Positions 21,526-33,052 of a stretch of DNA of 64,000 nt are shown piece after piece. Within the stretch, counting starts at the first letter, position 1. The number at the start of each line of letters is the position of its first letter. This DNA comes from Perca fluviatilis (taxonomy: Eukaryota > Chordata > Actinopteri > Perciformes > Percidae): the NCBI RefSeq assembly GCF_010015445.1, contig NC_053119.1, forward strand, positions 41,351,222-41,415,221. The letters run 5' to 3'. Position numbers and translations under genes: made by a program. The notes under the pieces were generated by a model. That model searched no databases and was not told the DNA's origin. It was given only the letters and a program-made list of their open reading frames with translations.

Positions 21526-21594
21526 TCTTGTATCAAAGGGCAGGTTTGATCCAGATCAAATGTAAGATCGTCACATTGGTTGATGTATTGGCAG

Positions 21595-21665
21595 GGCCGG
21601 ATTAACAATTTCATGTGCCCTGGGCAACAAGACTTCCCACCCCAAAGCAACAATCGCAAAGTCGC
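21595..21665. mobile_element. MITE fragment (GGGCCGGATTAACA terminus)
   Basis: GCAGGGCCGGATTAACAATT followed by CATGTGCCCTGGGCAACAAG is the end of a common teleost DNA element. The other end is not seen. Confidence 0.4.
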
Positions 21666-22897
21666 TGTCATCAAGAGCATATGCCTATACTTCTAGACTA
21701 ACAAGTGAGGCTTCTACATGGCTCAGTGGAGATGTATGTATGTACAATAGCCTCAGCATAAAGTGGATTCAAGAGACAGAACAGATGCACAAATGTTTAA
21801 CCTAACTTTTACTATTAATCTTTCACAGAACTTGGTGGCACACAATAATTACAAATTATACACATATAATTATAATAATGTAGCCCCCACCATTGGCACC
21901 GCTCCTACAGAAATCAGAATGAGAAAATGTCTTTTTGTTGATTTTTGTTGAATATTTTCATCTTTTAATTGCATCCTGTTTCACTATAATGTGACATATG
22001 AAAGAAATATGACCTGTAGTACGTAGCAGCTTACCATTGGCTACTACTATAGTATTCAGAATGAGAAAAAATGTTTTTATTGATTTTTGGTGATTTCTTT
22101 CTTGAAAGAATGCCAGTAGGCCTACACTGTCAGAAATAATGTGCAAAATTTGTACCTTAAGGGGTCCAACAGCTTGTCACTGGGGCAGTACCCTCGAAGG
22201 TACACCAATTGTACCCCTTTACAAGGGTACATACTTGTACTCTTCAAGTTTGTACCCTTTGGGAGCAAATATGTACCCCTGGGGACAATAATGGACCTAA
22301 ATGCTCTAGGACAAAAATGTACCCTTAGAAATGGTACACATTTGGCCTTTTAGAGGGTACTGCCCCAGTGACAAGCACTTTGTACCCTGTGATGGCAAAT
22401 TTGTACTCAGTACAACATGACAAACTCAAAAATAAAGTTGTAAAAACTTTATTAACCTTGTTTTTTTGTTTTTTACATTCAATTACTTGTTACAGTTTCA
22501 ACATTAAATCATACACATAATTATACAATTATGGCAGTATCACATTAAATTGATATGAAAATATCACTGCAAAAACAGATTTTCAAAATAGTTTTTCAAA
22601 AAAGTTTAAAACCTTTTAAAGTGGCCTGAACCGAAGTGCATCATCGTTAAAAAACCCAGCTATAATACTTGTCAATTTATTAAAGAATAAAGCTGCCATT
22701 CTTTAGAATGTAAAATACATAAATGTAACACAATACAATATAGTTAACAATATATATTTTTACTTAGTACCCTTTTAAGACATTAAATGTATAACAATGG
22801 ATTCCTAATGTAAAATGGATCAATGCAAAATAACACATAACATATTAACAATGGCTTTTAACCTTTTCTTTGTCCGTTTTAAGTCACTTTACAACTT

Positions 22898-25210
22898 TCA
22901 AATGTTTCTAAGGCTAACATACAACTTATCATCAATATTGTACATGTCCAATGACTGAAAGTCCATTTCTTGTCCTGGTCTTATTACACTCCATTGAGAA
23001 TCAACTTTGACTGTGTATGCATGAAGGTGTGAATCATAACACATTGGGATAAGAAGCTTACCGCAAACAAGCCACAGTGTGTTAATATTGAAAATGTATT
23101 TGATTAAGAAAAAAAGAGGAATATTCTCTGCATGCAAATAATCAACAATGAATACATCTTTACATGCATATTTTACACTGTTAATAATGACCCCTGAAAC
23201 ACGCTGCAGGCTTTGAAATGTGCCTTCACTTCCATGTACACTAGCAATACATCTCTGTAGCGCTAATGGGAGTGATGAAAATTGAGTATCTGTACTCGTC
23301 CCTGTAACCATCTCAAATTCGTTAAGAAGGTTGTCTTGGGAAAACTCCCAGCATTGTCGCATCTGATGCCTGTCACTTAAAGTTTTTGCTACATTAATGA
23401 AATTTCTGCAGCTACTTGCAACGGTCTTAAAATATTGGTGTTTTGCCTCAAAACGCATGCACCATAATGTACGCAAGGGGCCGTACATAGCAATAAGTCT
23501 TGAGTAATGTATCATATAGTGGCATTTTGGAGTGATGACATTTCCAAAGACATCCTTAAGTTTTGTAAGAAATTCACAAACAAGTAAGTTTAAAACCGAT
23601 AGACTTTCCCTTTTCACTTTTGGGGCAATTACAATGTCAACTATGTCACGACAGATCAGGTAAACATCCCAATAGTTACAATCCGGTGGAACGCGGTGTG
23701 CCATTAAAAAAGGCAAAAGCCTAAAAAGACACCATTTCTGAGCGGCAGACCCTGTAATCCCAGAGTTCTGCATTAGTCTCTCTGAAAACAGCACTGGTCT
23801 GTTTTTTTTATCATTTTGACCAATATGTAGTTGTTGTAGCTCTTCATTCATTTCCTGAATGGTTATGTGTTTTTCTTTGTGTGCTTGGCACACAACTAGC
23901 TTCACTGTAAGTGGAACAACTCCTTCTAATAAGTCGTGCATTATGTCAGGTGGAAATCCTTTTGTCACATCAAAATACTTAAGCTCATTTAATGGAGAAG
24001 GACCATTTACTCCATATGTTGCTTTATGCTCAGGGTTTTCAACACATTTCAGATGATACTCATGTGCCTCTGGGCTTCTTAAGACAAAATCTTCCTCGTT
24101 AAAATGTTCTTTCATTTCTGAGTATGTTGCCATGCAAAAGCGGCAAATTCTATTTGAGCTAAATGACATTGTGAAACCACCCAGCATGTGGGCTGAAAGA
24201 TTATCTGCTGAAAATGTTGCTAGTGCAGCATTAATAGTCTGTTCAATGCCATCCACTTTGATAGTGATACCATCTATTTCAAGTATTTTGAGTTCGTCCA
24301 ACATGGGTTTTAAGATTGTTTTTAAACCACAACGATTAACAAATGTTTGACGGACTAAAAGAGCCAGATGGATATGCTTAAGTTTTGATCTATGTTTGCT
24401 ATCAAGGTTGCCTATAGTATAATAGAAAGCACAAAGCTTGTGCTTGGTTCGCTTTGAGCCTAAGGGATTGACCACCTCAAATTCATCTTCATAGAAGTGA
24501 AGACGTAAGGCATGTGGATTTACTTTAAAGAAGGGATGTTCCTTGAAGTAAGTACCATCAGAAAAGTCACTTAAGTAATTTGGATCTCTGTCCATATACC
24601 TGTTGGCTTGAATTTCGTCAACTATGTCCTCATGAGAACAATAGTGTTTCAAAACCTCTGTGATCGGCACATAAGAGTATGTACCTATTTTGTGTCCACT
24701 CTCTGACCTCAAAATGTGATGCACGGGTTCAACCAACATGAGCTTAGATTTACAATGTTCTTTCAACATGTATGGTGATCTAACAACTGCTGAAGCTTTT
24801 TCAAAAAAATCTGTAGACTGTATCACCTCTCTTAGTTCAGGACATTCCAAAATATTGAACCCATTTTCTTGAAGATGGTAAGTAATAAAAGCGTCGTAAT
24901 TTTCTTTAAAATAACAAAATAAAAATGTTATGTCATTTACAATTTCCTGTTGGACAGCCTGTGGAATGTGATTTTTTTCTCTACATTTAAGAATGAAGCT
25001 ACAGAGATTTTCCTTAAAATTTTTCAATAATGTATCCATACTAGGTGGTACATTTGCTTCCGGGTGTAGATCATTGTCCATGTTGTCCATGTTTAGATCA
25101 GTGTTATTGTCCATATCCATGTCATCATTATTAGGTAGCACATGCTCCCCATGTTTACGATACACGGCCTTCGTAAGATTCATATAATGTAAAAGTTGAC
25201 TTACAGTCAT
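22898..25210 (-). CDS. Transposase-like protein of the CACTA-like element, 770 aa
   Basis: An uninterrupted minus-strand frame. After a low-complexity Asp/Asn/Met stretch (about residues 30-50) comes an alpha-helical region. The central block has ADNLSAHMLGGFTMSFSSN and then ICRFCMATYSEMKEHF, a Cys-x2-Cys with later His that may bind metal. The motif KGFPPDIMHDLLEGVVPLTV follows (acidic D-x-x-H-D, likely part of the active site), and later PKCHYMIHYSRLI and WCMRFEAKHQYFKTV (acidic Glu with His). The MHDLLEGV and RFEAKHQYFK signatures recur in large fish proteins that are transposon derived. The C-terminal 120 residues are beta-rich (YDSHLHAYTVKVDSQWSVI). The first ATG lies inside what looks like a zinc-finger reading frame, so the true start is probably upstream and lost by a one-base shift. 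If expressed it would cut and paste the element. Confidence 0.75.
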   Translation of the reverse strand: MTVSQLLHYMNLTKAVYRKHGEHVLPNNDDMDMDNNTDLNMDNMDNDLHPEANVPPSMDTLLKNFKENLCSFILKCREKNHIPQAVQQEIVNDITFLFCYFKENYDAFITYHLQENGFNILECPELREVIQSTDFFEKASAVVRSPYMLKEHCKSKLMLVEPVHHILRSESGHKIGTYSYVPITEVLKHYCSHEDIVDEIQANRYMDRDPNYLSDFSDGTYFKEHPFFKVNPHALRLHFYEDEFEVVNPLGSKRTKHKLCAFYYTIGNLDSKHRSKLKHIHLALLVRQTFVNRCGLKTILKPMLDELKILEIDGITIKVDGIEQTINAALATFSADNLSAHMLGGFTMSFSSNRICRFCMATYSEMKEHFNEEDFVLRSPEAHEYHLKCVENPEHKATYGVNGPSPLNELKYFDVTKGFPPDIMHDLLEGVVPLTVKLVVCQAHKEKHITIQEMNEELQQLHIGQNDKKNRPVLFSERLMQNSGITGSAAQKWCLFRLLPFLMAHRVPPDCNYWDVYLICRDIVDIVIAPKVKRESLSVLNLLVCEFLTKLKDVFGNVITPKCHYMIHYSRLIAMYGPLRTLWCMRFEAKHQYFKTVASSCRNFINVAKTLSDRHQMRQCWEFSQDNLLNEFEMVTGTSTDTQFSSLPLALQRCIASVHGSEGTFQSLQRVSGVIINSVKYACKDVFIVDYLHAENIPLFFLIKYIFNINTLWLVCGKLLIPMCYDSHLHAYTVKVDSQWSVIRPGQEMDFQSLDMYNIDDKLYVSLRNI

Positions 25211-25333
25211 TTAGCCCACAAGTGATACTGAAGTTGGCTTCGTGGGCATGGATAAGGCCAACATGTTGGACCATTTTCATTAAGGTGAAGGTGGTTCTTC
25301 TACACCTTGTACATCTATACGGTCTTGGAATAT
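25211..25333 (-). pseudogene. C2H2 zinc-finger segment, out of frame with the transposase
   Basis: The minus strand reads RPYRCTRCRRTTFTLMKMV, then HVGLIHAHEANF, then ITCGLNDCKSTFTLYESY. This is two successive fingers: C-x2-C with His pair, then C-x4-C. About 12 codons later the frame runs into a stop, while the expected continuation (VYRKHGEH) is found one frame over inside the 22898-25210 ORF. Related fish proteins carry such fingers fused to the transposase, so this is the broken N-terminus. It begins next to the stop codon of the companion gene. Confidence 0.6.
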
Positions 25334-28300
25334 TTAGTATAGCAGATTGATCACTCGAGTCACAGTGACTGGAAGGGGCTTTTCACCCACCACAGTAATG
25401 TTCAGTAGTGTACGTTGTAGAAAGGACAAGGTATTCTTCATGTAGGGTGGGTAAGCCATGTCGAAAACAAAGTAGGTACAGAAGGCGGCTATTACCCCAT
25501 CCTCAACTCCTGTTCCCCTGCACAGATCCACGCCGTCCACTTTGACCGTAACCGGAACCTTCCTGGTAAAGGCCATCTTCCAGTCGGTGTCTACCAACTG
25601 TACAGTTGGATAGGGACTTTGAGCGTCATACTGTTCAAAGAAAACAAATATCACAACAATGGGAAAGTTAGCAAGTTATTAAAACAGATCTATGTCACTG
25701 AACAGCTCCTGAACATTATCACAGTTAAGCAAAACAGTATGAAAGTAGAGGTGCAATGATTAATCGATTAGTTGTAGTCGCTAACTATTTTGATAATCGT
25801 TTAATCGGTTTGAGTCTTTAAAAAAAAAAATTTGATTCCAGTTTCTATGTGAATATGTTCTAGTTTCTTCTCTCCTCTGTGACAGTAAACTGAATATCTT
25901 TTGAGTTTTGGACAAAACAAGACGTGAAGACGTCCTCTTGGGCTTTGGGAAACACTGATCCACATTTTTCACCATTTTCTGACATTTTTATAGAACAAAG
26001 TTATCGAGAAAATAATTGACAGATTAGTCAACTATGAAAATAATCGTTAGTTGCAGCCCTACATGAAAGTGTAGAATGGCATTTTTTTGTTGAACACAAA
26101 CCAGCGTTTTAACCCCAAACCCCTTTCCTTTGGACTAAAAGAACTAATTACATACCTGTCCCAATGTAATGAACCGGTCAACCTTCTCTTTAAAGATGTG
26201 AGGCAACAGGATCAGCGCAGCACGGAGGTCAACGTCTGTAAGACATTATTAAAAAAGTACTTTAAGTGTTATTTATAAGCTATGTAGTGCCCTTTGTTAG
26301 CTTGGAAACCAGAAAAATAACGAGTACAGTTAAAATATAAATATATATATTTATTAGATGGGATCTTTTATGACTTAGTTGATTGCCTTTAAATAGGTGT
26401 ACACAAAGCAGATCACAACATGTTGCTTTGTGTAAACTGAATTTGAAAATGTATAAAAACACAGTTACTATTAAATGGCCCAAAATGTATGTAATATGAA
26501 TATTCACTACATACAAAAATAAAACTGTAGACTACCTGGTAGATCTTCTGTCAGCATTTCCTCCCTTGCTTCGGTGTACATCTTGGCTAATGGGGATTTT
26601 CCTTGCACCAGCTTGACCACCTTAGGCACTATGCCAGTGAATCCCTCTTTCCAGCGTCTGTACAAGTTCACCGTTGATGGATGGATCCTGTCAACCTCAT
26701 CGCACAACTGAAAAAGAGTTGACAGAAAAGAGAAATGCATTAAACAAATTTTACATCATTGTTTCAAAACTGAAAAACCAGGCCAGAATCATACAGTACG
26801 ATAAAGGCGCAGGGCTCCAGACTTTTGCGGCCATTAACCATTAGGTAGTAGCCGGGAAAAACCGCAGCGACTTGAAGGTTGAGATCGAGTCAACCCGACT
26901 TCAGGCTGCGGTATCGTGCCCGTTTTGAGGCAGTGATAGAGTCCCGTACAGTAAACAGGAAACATCACTACCTCAAAGTTTTAAAAAACTAAGAGGGTAA
27001 AAAGGAAACTAAATACAAGCACTGCCCAGAAGTTAAATAAAGCTGCATTCAAGTGCGACAGAACAGTAACGTCACTCCCCTCTCCATGGCAGATTAATCA
27101 CCTATGCTATTTCAGTGTTAACTAAAAAAAGATAAAGTAGGGAGGAAGTCTTCTACCTGTGCCCCTAAAAAAAATAAAATTTCAAATAAAAACAAAATAA
27201 ATAAATAATAATTCAGTGCTCTTAGTAAAAAAAAAAAAAAAAAAAAAAAAAGTTAGTCTGGAGCCCTGAGGCTTTACACTGCTTTTATCAGAGCACTGAG
27301 ATTCTTAAATTTTTTTTGCATAGCAGAGTAGCCAGGCTGCTAAAAAAATGAACAAGTAACTGATGGATTCAGTGACTGGAGAGCCAGCCTGAATAGATTG
27401 ATCTACTGATATGGACCGAAAATATGTCCTTACCGTCTCTGTTGTTCAGTTTCTTTGTAAACAATGCAATGAGTCCTGTGTAGTTGCTAATGTTACCTCT
27501 GAGGAAAATAGAAAGGAGGGAGTCATTTAAATCATTTACCCCTGTGGGTGTTCTTAGGAAAGGGTATTTCTTTAATACGTCCTCCACTGCCATGCCATCT
27601 GCGATCTCCTTTCTTCGCCATGCAAAAGTTCGCTGCATGCGGTCGTTGACCACAGAGGTGTCAGGTGTCATCTTCTCATACTGCATATGTAGGACTTGCA
27701 CATGCCTCTCAATAGAAGACGCGTCCTCACCAATCACAGCAGGTACCTGTTTGAAATAAAAAGGACAAAAGGAAACAGCTCAACCTTACAATGCAAAAAC
27801 ATCTTTTTCAACTACATTACAATTTTGCAACCACACAAGGAGAATCTCAGTTACTATTCACAAACACATCCTGTAAAATATTATCATGCACAAAAACCTT
27901 TCTAATATACACTATATGTCTATATCTACATGGATCTACTCACTCGTGACACAGATCTGCAACAGGCTCTTGCCGCTTCTGTAGACTCTCTGGCTCTCTT
28001 GTGACCAAACTTCTCTTTACTCCTTTTCACTTCGTCTTCATGAATCAAAGGGGCACGCTCCGCTTTGAATTTGCGTTTAAGTGACTGATGCCAGGTATGC
28101 TAACACAAACAAAGACAACCCACACAAATAAAAACAAAATTATTGGATCCAATAAACACATTAACATATTGCAATAAAATGCATTATTGTACAATATACA
28201 CCATTAAATGTTATAAAAAATAATTACATCAGAAAATAACTAGCTGCATAATATCAAACTATCAAACTTACATAGCAGTTTCCCTCCAGATCCTTAAGAA

Positions 28301-31300
28301 AAGGATACTTCACAATAAGTGCTCTAACTACTTGCACATATTCCGCATTGTTGGGATACCTGTAAGAAAGACTAAATTAATGAATAAAGCCATTTATACT
28401 CTACCCACAATTGGCCCCGCACCTTAACGGACTATTTTCTCACCTCATAATAGGGCTGGGCGATATATCGATATAAACAAATATATCGATATATTTTTAA
28501 ATGAGATATGGAATTAGACCATATCGCATATATCGATTATAGTTCAAATGTGATCCTTGCTCCCATAGATATGTCCGTGAGGTTCTAAACATACGTCAAA
28601 ACCCGCGCCATCTTGGAACAGGGGTCCGAAGCATTCAGATCAACGCTAAAGATGCCGGACTTTTGTACTGCTTAATTATGTTCGATAGAGGAAATGAAAA
28701 GAACAAACAGCATGGATAACATTTAACAGGTGACAATGTGTTTTATGATTATATATGCCGCCGACCAGCAATCTGAGCTCCGGCGGCAGCCGGAGGCGGA
28801 GAGCCCGTCGGCCGCAGCCGTGTCTCTTCCCCGGGCAAAAACACCGCTTCGCCTCGCTGCTGCGCCGGGTCCCCGCTGATCCAGATCGGACCAGCCAAAG
28901 ACAGAGTTGTGACCGGTAGGATCTTACACGTAGTCCAGGACGAACTGTATGTCGATATCGGGCGGAAAGTCTCCACTGCGTTTGGCGAGGCGGATCGGAA
29001 AGAAGCTACAGCGGGGCAGCGACCGTTGCGGCTGCAGGATCTGGAGCTCAGTGCCCGTTAAAATTACATGTAACCATAAATACATACAGAAATAAATAGT
29101 GGAGGAATGAGCCTCGGACATTTCAGTCTGTTTAAACTTCACCTTGAAGCAGAAACTCTTAGTTCAGAAGGGTGAAGTTTCCGTTTGGACTCAGATCTGT
29201 GAACCGATCATAATAAATGTCTTTGTTTTGTAGTCGATAGTTCATCTTAAGTTTATTTAAGTGGAAGCAGTATCAAGTGGAAGAATGGGACTATAACCTA
29301 GGCTTACAGGCATGAGGCATTACATTTTGAACAAAGTAGATTATATTAATATCAAAAGCTTAATTGACCTTTGGAACGAATCACAAATAGCCTATGGAGC
29401 TTTGATTTCAAAAAAGGTACTCCTGTTATACAGTATTTAGGTTTACATTTTATTGTTATTTGAACAGCTGAGCATTTAATCATGAACCAGGTGAAGAAAC
29501 CGGTTTATTATTTATTTGATTTTGCAACTGTTTCTATGAAACTACTTGTGACATGTCATATTTGATTTGGGCTTTGACTGAACATTTGCTCTCACTTCGC
29601 GGAAAAAAATATCGGGATATATATCGTATATCGATATTCAGCCAAAATATATCGGGATATGACTTTTGGTCCATATCGCCCAGCCCTACCTCATAATACC
29701 TGTCTAGTTGATGTTACTTTTATGCAATGATAGAGTGACGACAACAAACATGAATAATGTTACATGAATAAAAGACATACTGACTTACATTGTGTGTTCT
29801 ATAACTGCTTCATGCAGAACACGAATGATCGTATGTCGATCTTTGCTGGACTTCTGACATGCTTCCCTTTTGTCAAGTCTGGTCTGAAGATCTCTAGGGA
29901 AAGGAGGAATAACAAAACCAAGAGGCAGTCTGCCACTTGCCTCGTTTCTAATAAGGGATGGGGAAGGGAGGGGATGAAAAACACATAATTCTAATTAGCA
30001 ACCAAGGAAGTAATATATTCATGGTTATACTCCATTATATGTCAAAATATACTGTATAAGGCATTTTTGTAATTCTTTGCAGTGTAAAAAACCTACCTGT
30101 CTGTTGTCAAAGGTTGCTCAGTGTTAACATCTGGCACTGGTACTAAAGTCAGTGTTACATCCTTCAGCTCCTGTACAAATGTGTTGAATTTAAGTTGCTT
30201 TTTAAATGAACCAGAAAAAAGAAATGCCACCATATGTTCAGTCAAGCCGCACTGTACTGTCTCTCCATCCACGTCATTGTCTGAAAAGAATAGGCATGCA
30301 CAGACACCCACACACAGAGATAGAGAAAGTCATTTTTCAGAAGAAATTAAAGTATATATTAATAAACATGTACAAAAAGCAAGGTTATTTTAACATGCAA
30401 TGGTTAGCTAAGAACATACAATATTTTACATCAATAGCTATCGTTACCCTAAAAGGTTACTGGTCACTGTTTGACACGGACATTACAGCTGTAAACGAAT
30501 TTAAATAAGCGTTAACTTTAAACAAATAACGCCAGGTTTAGCAGCTTGCATCTGTACCGAGCAGCTTACCATTAACGTTACACACTCTAATGCTAACGGA
30601 CATTGACAAATCAATAACGTTAGACCACAAGTGCAAAAATCTGCGGCTTCTGCTTCAGGCACAACGCAAGACGAGGGGAGGGGCGCACACATGAGGGCTT
30701 CACTTAACCAAACTAAAGTTAATACTAATACAGAATTCCCCAAACTCAACAAAACACTCCTATTTGGACAGTTTTCTATACAACGGAACTTCGCCAGCTC
30801 CACAATTAATTACCTAAAGAATTAGCTAACATGCTTTTATCAACTAGCTAGCTATGTAAACCCCACCTAACATTAGCTAACCTTAGCAAATAGTTCGCTA
30901 GCTAGCATTCCTTTTTAGCTAGCAAGTAACAGCTTCCATTCAACTCATTGTGAAAAAAATAGAATAAACATAACGTTATAGTAGAGATGGTGTGCAAAGC
31001 CACACATTATGGTCATGCAGAACATAACGTTAACCGAATTTTCGGATGGCAAAAGGCTGATTTAATTAACTGACATAGCTAGCTAGCTAATTTTCTAGAT
31101 AATGCTAACGTTAGCTAGCTAGCTAGCAATTTGCCGTTCAGTTCGGTAAAAGTCCATTCCCCCTTGACAAAAAAAAGTTGTAAAGAAAATATAAAGCACT
31201 ATATCAGCTTAACATTGATGTTACCTCTGAATCTCTGTGTCTCTTCTTCCGTCAGTATAATCCCTGACTCTGTTAACTTCTGGAGCAGCTCCTCCGTTGA

Positions 31301-31309
31301 CAGCTCCAT
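25334..31309 (-). CDS. Companion gene of the CACTA-like transposon, nine exons
   Basis: Minus-strand exons are 31225-31309, 30097-30280, 29789-29947, 28272-28359, 27944-28099, 27434-27746, 26536-26707, 26156-26235 and 25334-25630. Exons 1-6 join in phase with GT-AG sites and give 328 codons, and exons 7-9 join in phase up to a TAA at 25334. The exon 6 to 7 junction does not keep frame as drawn. The start MELSTEELLQKLTESGIILT is helical and may be a SAM-like domain (inference). Later parts include YVQVVRALIVKYPFLKDLEG, a basic HQSLKRKFKAERAP stretch, GMAVEDVLKKYPFLRTPTGV, and a C-terminus with VPVTVKVDGVDLCRGTGVED. The repeated KYPFL motif and the Lys/Arg region suggest DNA binding. Related orphan proteins are common in fish transposons; the function is not known. 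Likely roles are accessory DNA binding or regulation. Confidence 0.6.
25746..26061. mobile_element. hAT-type MITE nested in the CACTA-like element
   Basis: The ends are TAGAGGTGCAATGATTAATC and AATCGTTAGTTGCAGCCCTA. Flanks TATGAAAG and CATGAAAG match at 7 of 8 bases. It has the same family interior as 2686-2943. It lies in the intron between exons 8 and 9 of the companion gene. Confidence 0.85.
26810..27268. mobile_element. DNA element nested in the CACTA-like transposon
   Basis: Inverted ends CAGGGCTCCAGACTTTT and AGTCTGGAGCCCTG, with a poly(A) run just inside the right end. No target duplication recognised. It lies in the intron between exons 6 and 7 of the companion gene. Confidence 0.65.
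28451..29688. mobile_element. 1.24-kb non-autonomous hAT element with perfect 8-bp duplication
   Basis: Ends TAGGGCTGGGCGATATATCG and CATATCGCCCAGCCCTA are flanked on both sides by CCTCATAA (28443-28450 and 29689-29696). The interior includes a GC-rich stretch (28750-29050) but no transposase frame. It sits in the intron between exons 3 and 4 of the companion gene. Confidence 0.9.
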
Positions 31310-31873
31310 TGTTCTCCGGTTTTCGCGCCAGGTGCAGCAGTGACGGTTGGGAGAAGCAAAGTGCTGCTGCTGCTGCTGCAGCCACTGCGCATGTGTGAAC
31401 TCCCTCTTTTCAAAAATCAACATTCAATGTTGCCTCTGAGATAAATATTTTTTACTATCCAATTCTTATATTGCTATTCATTGTTGATTTCACAGAGTTA
31501 TATATAGTTTACTAGCATTAATAACAATATATTTATTGTTTATAATCTCCTAAGTAATGAATCTGAGAACTTCATAATTTCCTTGACAGCCCTGAGGCAC
31601 TAGCCATCCCATCCCCCAACATAATTGTGGTCACATCATGGGTCAAACACTGACATCTTTCTTATTGTACCCATTGACATATGGATTGTACCCCTATATG
31701 TTCAAAAAATGGTACAAACATGGACCCTTGCTCACGTTAGAACGTATATGTACCCTTTTAACCTACAAATGTGTACCTTATGGATCAACTATGACCCTTT
31801 GGCGGTACATCACCAGCAGTTGTACCTCAGAGAACATAAATGGACCTCAACCGTACCTTTATTTCTGACAGTG

Positions 31874-32675
31874 TAGTCTATGTCACCAGCCTGAGCAATG
31901 TAATTTGTAGACGGTCCCTACAACAGTGCACACGTACGTGCACGGGCCACGGTGGAGCGCTCCATCTGATTGATTGGACAGATGACTCTGTCTTGCAGAA
32001 AAAGTCTGCGACAGTGTTTTAGCCTGGGGGGTTCTGCACAACATCGCGCAGGAAAACAGGGTGCCATAAATGTAGTGATGGAGCCAGATGACCCGATGCC
32101 CAGAGATCAGTGTCCAGCCACACCCCCAACCACGGGGAACAGGATATTATTCCTCGCTTTCACCAGAGGTTTGTACTTACGGCGCAAGATCAACGTGGAT
32201 CTTGCTTCTGGATCTCTTTCAGTTATCTGGCTTCACCTAACCTAACAACCGCGGTCCTGCACAAGCTGTATCACGCACGCTGGTTATCAACCAGTTCAGT
32301 CAACTCAGGGTTTCCCCCAATCCAGCGTGCGGCTCACATAAAAGAGGCGGGGTTTGCGCACCACCGACCAATCGCGAAACATCTAGCTACCAGAGTCGCA
32401 TGTTTTATATAAGAAGAGCAAATTATAATTCTACATAAATTATGAAGAACACAGACTCGGTTTTACAGGGAAAACGCAATACAGTCGCTGCTTCCTAAAA
32501 CAGGAAGGAAAGCTGGCAAAAACGCTGATGCGTAATTACTCATTATCAATATCATTCCTCATTGACAATCTCACTAATCAATCGCAACCAACTTTAACAA
32601 AATTCATACCTCTTCCGTTTTTAAAAAATACCCATCAAAAACAGGTTCTCGTTAAATGTTTTACTCAAATTTTAT
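31874..32675. other. Non-coding, no gene seen
   Basis: Flank of the CACTA-like element. Short open frames without splice context; becomes T-rich near 32560. Confidence 0.45.
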
Positions 32676-32941
32676 TTTTATTATATTTTTTTTTTTTTAC
32701 ATTTTTGAGCCAAAAAATAATTTTTTTCTTTAAATCACCTTTTTCTTTTTTTTCTCTCTTTTTTTCCCCTTTTTCTTTTTTTTTTTATTTCTCAAAATTT
32801 TTTTTCTTTTTATTATAAATTTTTTTTTTTTATTTTTTGTTTTTTTTTTTTTTTTTTTTTTTTTCTTTCTCTTTTTCTTTTTTTCTCTTTTTTTTTTCCC
32901 TTTTTTTTTTTTTTTTTTTTCTCTCTCTCTCCTCCCTCTCT

Positions 32942-32972
<31 letters not shown>

Positions 32973-33052
32973 CGGCAGCTCTGATCTCACCCCCCCTCCC
33001 CCCCCCCCCTCCCCCCCCCTCCCTCCCTCTCCCCCCCCCCCCCCTCCTCTTC
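32676..33052. repeat. Extreme polypyrimidine tract
   Basis: About 375 bases almost entirely C and T on the plus strand: first T-runs with few C, then (CT)n at 32921-32970, a short break GCGGCAGCTCTGATCTCA, then C-runs to 33052. Confidence 0.95.

Larger units (their letters stand above)
22125..31873 (-). mobile_element. 9.75-kb CACTA/EnSpm-like DNA transposon
   Basis: The ends are CACTGTCAGAAATAATGTG and, inverted at 31873, CACTGTCAGAAATAAAGGTAC. Both are flanked by TA, consistent with a 2-bp target duplication. The subterminal 250-300 bp on both sides are packed with GTACC/GGTAC motifs in both orientations, like CACTA subterminal transposase-binding repeats. The element carries a transposase-like ORF (22898-25210), an upstream C2H2 segment and a multi-exon companion gene (25334-31309), all on the minus strand. 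Three younger insertions are nested inside. The superfamily call rests on the termini and gene layout; another cut-and-paste superfamily is possible. Confidence 0.7.

Noticed and set aside
28749..29142. GC-rich open frames on the minus strand
   Set aside because: They lie wholly inside a non-autonomous hAT element with perfect flanking duplications and match no transposase motif.
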